DNA from: an uncultured Alphaproteobacteria bacterium
GTDB taxonomy: Bacteria; Pseudomonadota; Alphaproteobacteria; Rickettsiales; Midichloriaceae
Assembly: GCA_903860855.1 (NCBI GenBank)
Contig: CAIOSF010000273.1
Coordinates: 1-10,465 of the forward strand
Direction of reading: 5' to 3'
Length of the DNA stretch: 10,465 nucleotides
The translations under genes and the position numbers were made by a program. Below the pieces are notes generated by a model. That model saw only the letters and a list, made by a program, of their open reading frames with translations, did no database searches and was not told the origin of the DNA. Position 1 is the first letter of the stretch. Each line of letters starts with the position of its first letter. This document shows positions 6,396-10,465 of the stretch, in pieces.

Positions 6396-7323
6396 TGCTA
6401 ATAAAAACGTAACGCTTCTTAGTGTGTTGTTGTACGATAATGCAGCAGTTAAAATGCTATGCGATACCATAGCTAATAGCCATGTTACTCAATTGACGCT
6501 TGGGCAGCCGGCCTACGTGCGTTACGGGCAGTTTAACGATATTTGTCAATTACTTGCTTCAGGTAAAATAGAACTACTTAGATATCATATAGGCAAATCG
6601 CGAGATCTGGGAAATAGCAAAGATGCTATAATCAAAAGCACTGGCGACAACGCTAGGCCATTTGAGATGGTAGACTGGTTTATCAGGCGTGTAGCTATGC
6701 TAAATACATCAAAGAAGATTGAAGGTTTGATCTACAATATACACTTACCCTTTGATCTGACTGAGAGCTTAAGAATTAGTTCGAGATTTCACAGAATAGC
6801 TGAATTGGTTCATGATGCTAAGGGTGATGGCATTGTAGGAATGGTGAGATATATCGAAACATTGGTTCAGAGCAAGCAGATTAGTTATCTAGATGTAGCT
6901 TACGCTAATATGTACTATAAAGATCCATGGCGCGCTAGGTTAATAGCTGAAAAAAACATACCGGACCTTAGTGCATATGATGACGATCTGCAAAAAGCTA
7001 TTTCTGTATATACTATAGCCTACTCACCAGCTGCTAGTTCTTTGTCAGAACAAACCACCGTAAGATCTCAGATTGTAAAAAGACGTGCTGTTCTTATTGA
7101 GATTGCTTCCTTTTTATCATCCCGTGAGGTTTGTGAGATTTTAAATGATAGAACTGCTGATTTGGGTTGTGCAAAGGCTTATTTGCAAATGGAAGAAAAA
7201 CTGTATGAGAGAAGCTATATAAAGCTTGTTGGCCTTGCGATGGATAAGATATGCGAGAGCGTGATGGATAATATCAAGAATAAGAAGATGTTGCCGATGA
7301 AATGTTTGTTGAGCTTAAATTGA
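6346..7323 (+). CDS. Middle fragment of the broken LRR-type gene
   Basis: This frame has good coding character from about 6346 to the stop at 7321-7323. A longer reading from a TTG at 6247 is possible, but its first about 33 residues overlap segment 1 in another frame and look like noise. Near the start it carries two tandem repeat units, ILCDAISANKNVTLLSVLLY and MLCDTIANSHVTQLTLG, matching an LRR pattern with one hydrophobic helix and one strand each. The remaining about 250 residues are alpha-helical, polar and unrecognised. No ribosome binding site supports independent translation. The last residues (LPMKCLLSLN) look out of frame with the presumed original protein. Confidence 0.4.
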   Translation: MRMGYTKQVGILCDAISANKNVTLLSVLLYDNAAVKMLCDTIANSHVTQLTLGQPAYVRYGQFNDICQLLASGKIELLRYHIGKSRDLGNSKDAIIKSTGDNARPFEMVDWFIRRVAMLNTSKKIEGLIYNIHLPFDLTESLRISSRFHRIAELVHDAKGDGIVGMVRYIETLVQSKQISYLDVAYANMYYKDPWRARLIAEKNIPDLSAYDDDLQKAISVYTIAYSPAASSLSEQTTVRSQIVKRRAVLIEIASFLSSREVCEILNDRTADLGCAKAYLQMEEKLYERSYIKLVGLAMDKICESVMDNIKNKKMLPMKCLLSLN

Positions 7324-7620
7324 TTCGGATGAAGTATCTAGTGAGAGGAAGTTTAAGAAGTTATGTAGGGTTCTCTATAAGCTATTAGAAGCCGATTTGT
7401 TGAGAGTGGATGAGACCAAGATGATGCTTGATTATCTTAATAAGGATAATAAGTTCATTGATAGGGATGATGATGGTTCATTAGACGGGTTACTTAAAGA
7501 GAGAATTGGGTGGTTTTCTGAGTTGATTAAGGAAAAAGTGCTCTTGTTGCAAAAATAATTTGATGACTTTGTGGGCAAGGTTGAGTCTCAGATAAAAAGG
7601 TAGATTAGGGTTGGTGGTTG

Positions 7621-7819
7621 TAATACCAGTTTCCAAATGTAATAGACAAGCCGAAGGCGAAGTCAAATTAAATAGTACAAGGAGCGAGGCGCGAAGCCTA
7701 TTGACAATAGGCTGTGAATCCAATCGGATGAACGGATACACCGCCCAGACCTGCTGAGTGTTTTATCACGAAGCATTGTAGAGCAACGTAGTAATTAGTT
7801 AAAAGCGGGAACTGGTATA
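7621..7819 (+). repeat. Dispersed MITE-like repeat, 199-bp copy
   Basis: The left end TAATACCAGTTTCC and the right end GCGGGAACTGGTATA are imperfect inverted repeats. Inside are the 30-bp module (7635-7664, minus orientation), a nearly perfect palindrome AGCCTATTGACAATAGGCT (7695-7713), and a GTGAATCC...GGATGAACGGATAC block shared with 3698-3872. There is no open frame of interest. It lies between the end of the LRR pseudogene and the bioF stop codon, 14 bp from the latter. A TA dinucleotide occurs at each end, as expected for Tc1/mariner- or IS630-type MITEs, but no transposase is present in the window. Confidence 0.78.
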
Positions 7820-7833
7820 GATGCTTCGTTCTA

Positions 7834-9288
7834 TCAGCTTGCCTTGCCTAAGGCCTCAATCAAAAGCTTTATATCGTCATTGCTGTGGTTGAGGGATAAA
7901 TTGATTCTAATTCTGCTGGTTTGAACAGTCGGGGGGCGGATGGGAGCGACTAGTATATGTTTTTCCTCCCTAAGCCTTTTGGCGGTCGCCATGGACCAGT
8001 TTGCTTCATCACGATTGCCACAATCTGCCGATTTCATGCCAGTATTATCTACTTCTGCCATCAAATTCCTTGTTCCGTCGAGCTTTGGTGGTCTAGTCAA
8101 GGCGATTATCTGACTATTACCATTGATTAAATGCCAACCATTCGCTTTAAGTGCTCGTCTTAGTTTTTCGGCCATAGCAATGAGGTTTGCAGCTCTTCTC
8201 CTCATATCATCCCTGCCCACTATTTCCCAAGCTTTGCGTGCTGCCCCTATAATAATAGGTGGGAGAGCAGTTGAATAGATCAAACCCGTACAGGCATTCA
8301 CGAGATATTCTTTAATTACTTTGCTAGTAGCTATATAGCCGCCAAAAGAACCGAGAGCTTTGCTAAAAGTCCCCATAATCACGTCAAAGCAATCTATATC
8401 TTCTTGTGGAAGTAGGCTCGTGAGGCCATAACCAAAAACACCAGTAGCATGGGCTTCATCTATATAGATAAATGCATTATATTTTCGACCCAGTTCCGCA
8501 AGGAGTTTAAGATCAGTTGCATCTCCATCCATACTGAAGAGGCTCTCTGTTATGATGAAATTCATTCGCGTGCCACTACCGGCATCAACATTCTGTTCAA
8601 GTAAATGTTCAAGATGCCGAAGGTCACAATGATCATAACGAATTTGTGATATCCCTGCTAATCTGCAGGCATGATGAATGCTAGCGTGATTTAGGCGATC
8701 GCAAAATACCAAGGGCTCAGCGTTTAAGACTCTCTTGTCCATTAATGAACTGAGCACAGTGGCGTTGGTCTGATAGCCACTTCCCATAATCAAAGCTTCC
8801 TCTTTTCTCTTGTCTTTAGCAATTTCTTGCTCGAACTCTCCGTATATCGGTAGAGTGAAGTTTAGCAAGCGCGATGAGCCACTCCCTACCCCATATTTGC
8901 TGCCATATTCAAATGCAGCCTCTAACAACCTTGGATCACGCCTTAGGTTCAAGTAGTCGTTATTTACAAAATCTAAATACGCTTCTGGATTCAAGTCCAT
9001 AGCATCGTTGAACTGCGGATCTCGCGCAGCGTCACTTGTATAGAATAAGCTCCTAGTGCTCGTCACTTGTTCTCCTTGCTCTAAGCCCGAATCCATTCGC
9101 GTATTGTGTGCTTCTGCATTCAAGCTGATAGCATCGTTTGGCTTCGGATCTTGCCCTTCATCTACAATGCTTAGCGTAGTGTTTTTCTTGTGTTGATCAT
9201 TGAATGCTTTGTATAAGAATCTTTTTCTGCCATTGTCTCTGGCTTTTTTGCAAAATTCTAGGTATGGTTCGTATTTTTTAGAGCTCAT
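7834..9288 (-). CDS. bioF: 8-amino-7-oxononanoate synthase with repeat insertions
   Basis: PLP enzyme joining pimeloyl thioester and L-alanine, the first committed step of biotin ring assembly. I chose the ATG at 9288 (484 residues, MSSKKYEPYLEF...). A TTG at 9363 would add 25 residues, but these are the antisense of the bioB start. Core motifs are intact: NNDYLNL, GSGYQTN, DEAHATG (277-283), TFSKALGSFGG with the PLP lysine at 310, and IRPPTV near the C terminus. The usual length is about 385, so about 100 residues are extra. One insertion (about 43-103, before YLDFVNNDYL) is the repeat peptide shared with FeoB; a second (about 397-432, between SQIIAL and MATAKRLREE) is a diverged relative. 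Both lie outside the visible active-site motifs, so the enzyme may still work. KBL or ALAS paralogues share the fold; the bioB neighbour supports BioF. Confidence 0.88.
   Translation of the reverse strand: MSSKKYEPYLEFCKKARDNGRKRFLYKAFNDQHKKNTTLSIVDEGQDPKPNDAISLNAEAHNTRMDSGLEQGEQVTSTRSLFYTSDAARDPQFNDAMDLNPEAYLDFVNNDYLNLRRDPRLLEAAFEYGSKYGVGSGSSRLLNFTLPIYGEFEQEIAKDKRKEEALIMGSGYQTNATVLSSLMDKRVLNAEPLVFCDRLNHASIHHACRLAGISQIRYDHCDLRHLEHLLEQNVDAGSGTRMNFIITESLFSMDGDATDLKLLAELGRKYNAFIYIDEAHATGVFGYGLTSLLPQEDIDCFDVIMGTFSKALGSFGGYIATSKVIKEYLVNACTGLIYSTALPPIIIGAARKAWEIVGRDDMRRRAANLIAMAEKLRRALKANGWHLINGNSQIIALTRPPKLDGTRNLMAEVDNTGMKSADCGNRDEANWSMATAKRLREEKHILVAPIRPPTVQTSRIRINLSLNHSNDDIKLLIEALGKAS
7993..8100 (-). 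repeat. Diverged in-frame repeat insertion in bioF, C-terminal part
   Basis: This encodes about 36 extra residues relative to the normal BioF layout. The peptide MAEVDNTGMKSADCGNRDE parallels NAEAHNTRMDSGLEQGEQ of the first insertion. At DNA level, 8029-8066 and 9089-9124 share CGA-TTTCAT/ATCCAT, GTATT and CTTCTG-CAT-CAA blocks at about the same spacing. The copy is degenerate, so common origin is probable rather than certain. Confidence 0.5.
8981..9154 (-). repeat. In-frame repeat insertion in bioF, N-terminal part
   Basis: The insertion has a core (9031-9109) bounded by two 45-base direct repeats, 8981-9025 and 9110-9154 (36 of 45 bases the same, 129 bases apart, all multiples of three). 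The core encodes TRMDSGLEQGEQVTSTRS and shares 33 identical consecutive bases (9046-9078) with feoB 711-743, in the same orientation and reading frame. The direct repeats encode NDAxxLNxEA-type peptides that also occur in the feoB insertion. The reading frame stays open throughout. Confidence 0.85.
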
Positions 9289-9320
9289 TAGCTGTACTAT
9301 AAAGAAAATAGGAAAACAAC
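9289..9320. promoter_or_regulatory. Compact divergent bioF-bioB start region
   Basis: Only 32 bp separate the bioF and bioB start codons. It is AT-rich and contains CTATAAAG on the plus strand (possible -10 for bioB at 9297-9302) and TATAGT on the minus strand (possible -10 for bioF, about 7 bases from its ATG, implying a leaderless or nearly leaderless mRNA). No good -35 hexamers and no BirA-type palindrome were seen. The promoter roles are inferred from geometry, not from strong motifs. Confidence 0.4.
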
Positions 9321-10268
9321 ATGACCACAAATGGATACAAAGCTTGGCCAAAAGAAAGGACAAGAGAGCTTTTTGCTAAACCGTTCAACGATTTATTGTC
9401 ACAAGCTCATCAGGCATTACGAGATAATTTTCCTCATAACAAGATCCAATGCAGCACATTATATAACATAAAGACTGGGGGATGTCCTGAAAATTGTGGT
9501 TATTGCTCGCAATCAGCTCATTATAACACAGATCTGAAGAAGCAACCCCTTGACTCTCTTGAAAACGTTATATCGGCAGCAAAGGCAGCAAAAGATGGTG
9601 GAGCCAGTCGTTTTTGTATGGGAGCAGCCTGGCGCAGCCCACGTCAGCCAGATCTAGATGTCGTCAAGGCGATGATTAAGGCGGTCAAAGGAATGGGGTT
9701 AGAGACATGCGTAACTTTGGGTATGGTGAGCGAGGATCAGGCCGATCAGTTGAAGGAAGTTGGTCTTGATTACTATAATCATAACATAGATACGTCAGAG
9801 GAGTTTTATCGATATGTGGTAACGACAAGAACGTTTGATGATAGGCTAAAAACTTTAGATAATGTGAGTGGAGCCGGTATCAAGGTTTGTTGTGGTTTGA
9901 TCATAGGAATGGGAGAGTCAAGTAATGATCACATGGAGGCGTTGATGACTCTGGCTAACCTTCCCCAGCCTCCTGAGAGCGTTCCGATCAACATGCTCAT
10001 CCCGATGGATGGCACTCCCATGGCGAATGCAGCAAAGGTTCATCCTTTTGATTTTGTTAGGGTCATAGCAGTAGCCCGTATCATGATGCCAAGATCATAT
10101 GTGAGGTTATCAGCAGGAAGAAGTGCCATGTCTGACGAAATGCACGCTTTGTGCCTGTTTGCGGGAGCGAATTCAATATTTTTTGGGGATAAACTATTAA
10201 CAACCGAAAATTCATCCATTACAAGGGATGAGATGTTGCTGCAGAAACTAGGGATTGGGATTGAATAA
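9321..10268 (+). CDS. bioB: Biotin synthase
   Basis: Radical SAM enzyme inserting sulfur into dethiobiotin, the last step of biotin synthesis, 315 residues. The CxxxCxxC motif binding the [4Fe-4S] cluster is GGCPENCGYCSQS (Cys55, 59, 62). The second-cluster ligands are visible as Cys99, Cys130, Cys190 and Arg262 (in YVRLSAGR), matching the known E. coli set. The substrate motif YNHNID (152-157) is present. Length and residues indicate an intact enzyme with no repeat insertion, unlike its neighbour. The ATG at 9321 is preceded by AGGA at 8-9 bases, a good ribosome binding site. The gene is divergent from bioF with 32 bp between the two starts, so both promoters must share or overlap this gap. 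No terminator was recognised after the stop. Confidence 0.96.
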   Translation: MTTNGYKAWPKERTRELFAKPFNDLLSQAHQALRDNFPHNKIQCSTLYNIKTGGCPENCGYCSQSAHYNTDLKKQPLDSLENVISAAKAAKDGGASRFCMGAAWRSPRQPDLDVVKAMIKAVKGMGLETCVTLGMVSEDQADQLKEVGLDYYNHNIDTSEEFYRYVVTTRTFDDRLKTLDNVSGAGIKVCCGLIIGMGESSNDHMEALMTLANLPQPPESVPINMLIPMDGTPMANAAKVHPFDFVRVIAVARIMMPRSYVRLSAGRSAMSDEMHALCLFAGANSIFFGDKLLTTENSSITRDEMLLQKLGIGIE

Positions 10269-10359
10269 TAGATTTTCGGTGAGATTTTGAAATAAGCAGT
10301 ACATATATCACCCAATCAACCTATTTATACAGTATCAAGGAATCCTATGGAACTGATTA

Positions 10360-10465
10360 GTCATACTGAACTCGTTTAACTTCGCTGAGAGCTCGTCTAT
10401 TGCATTTGACTGCACCTTTGACTTGCGTCCATTGCATGTGGGCTTGTCCATTACATCTCAGGATC
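10360..10465 (+). repeat. Mosaic of repeat modules at the right edge
   Basis: GTCATACTGAACTCGTTT (10360-10377) matches the arm of the palindrome at 5361 in 16 of 18 bases. It is joined directly to a full 30-bp module (10378-10407). Two shortened versions follow: 10420-10439 with GTCCATTGCATGT, and about 10442-10457 with CTTGTCCATTACAT. No gene was recognised between the bioB stop and the window edge; the rest of this stretch shows nothing. Confidence 0.65.

Larger units (their letters stand above)
5850..7603 (+). pseudogene. Broken LRR-type gene of unknown function
   Basis: Three consecutive good coding segments in different frames appear to be one decayed gene of about 580 codons. Segment 1 (5850 to about 6360) passes into segment 2 (about 6350-7321) by a one-base frame change inside what looks like one repeat unit. 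Near 7285-7322 the frame changes again, possibly twice: a short stretch reading EDVADEMFVELK lies in the third frame before segment 3 starts at 7322. Segment 3 (KFKKLCRVLYKLLEADLL... to LLLQK) stops at 7556-7558, but the same frame continues FDDFVGKVESQIKR to a second stop at 7601. The CDAI/CDTI ... NVT/HVT ... L units around the first junction resemble ribonuclease-inhibitor-type leucine-rich repeats; the rest looks helical. Decay is likelier than programmed frameshifting because there are several lesions. No enzyme function is recognised; an LRR host-interaction role is only a guess. Confidence 0.65.

Noticed and set aside
3698..7819. CRISPR array
   Set aside because: The repeats are widely spaced, of different length and orientation, with terminal inverted repeats and no regular spacers or cas genes.
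9289..9363. N-terminal extension of BioF from a TTG at 9363
   Set aside because: It would add 25 residues that are the exact antisense of the bioB start codon region, has no BioF-like character, and uses a TTG while an ATG at 9288 begins the family-like sequence.
10347..10379. Small ORF after AAGGA (MELISHTELV)
   Set aside because: Only ten codons, and its second half is the palindrome-arm repeat; no evidence that it is translated for a purpose.

Overview
The window reads as a chromosomal segment of a host-associated alphaproteobacterium, most likely of the Rickettsiales/Holosporales type. This rests on moderately low GC (about 40% by eye), a patatin-like phospholipase gene, a decayed leucine-rich-repeat gene, and many short dispersed repeats, some of which sit in frame inside conserved genes in the manner of Rickettsia palindromic elements. 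The assignment is an inference; no rRNA or marker phylogeny is available here.

Layout. Minus strand 1-2226 is a ferrous-iron uptake operon: feoA (1999-2226), then feoB (start 1901, running off the left edge after 633 open codons), with a perfect palindromic Fur-box-like site at 2296-2310 upstream. A patatin-like phospholipase follows (2472-3533, minus). The 343-base gap 3534-3876 holds nothing recognisable up to about 3697, then a roughly 175-bp dispersed repeat ending 4 bases from the stop codon of hisS (3877-5262, minus). The 334-base gap 5263-5596 holds a 26-bp-arm inverted repeat (5361-5430) and a short version of the dispersed repeat (5431-5507). A tRNA-Thr(CGT) gene lies at 5597-5668 (minus). 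From 5850 to about 7603 (plus) is a broken LRR-type gene of unknown function. A third dispersed-repeat copy (7621-7819) separates it from bioF (7834-9288, minus). bioF and bioB (9321-10268, plus) are divergent with 32 bp between their starts. The last 197 bases hold only shuffled repeat modules.

Genes together. FeoA/FeoB would import Fe2+ under Fur control. BioF and BioB catalyse the first committed and the last step of biotin synthesis; the intermediate genes are not in the window. hisS and the tRNA are translation functions. The phospholipase and the LRR remnant are the only genes with a plausible host-interaction role.

The strongest unusual signal is a modular repeat family acting at DNA and protein level. 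A module encoding a peptide like TRMDSxLxQGEQVTSTRS lies in frame in both FeoB and BioF, with 33 identical bases between the two genes. Weaker relatives occur later in BioF and in HisS. A 30-bp module (exactly 10 codons) found in the intergenic elements is nested inside the FeoB insertion. In-frame palindromic elements are known from Rickettsia and Wolbachia; whether this family is already described cannot be decided from sequence alone.
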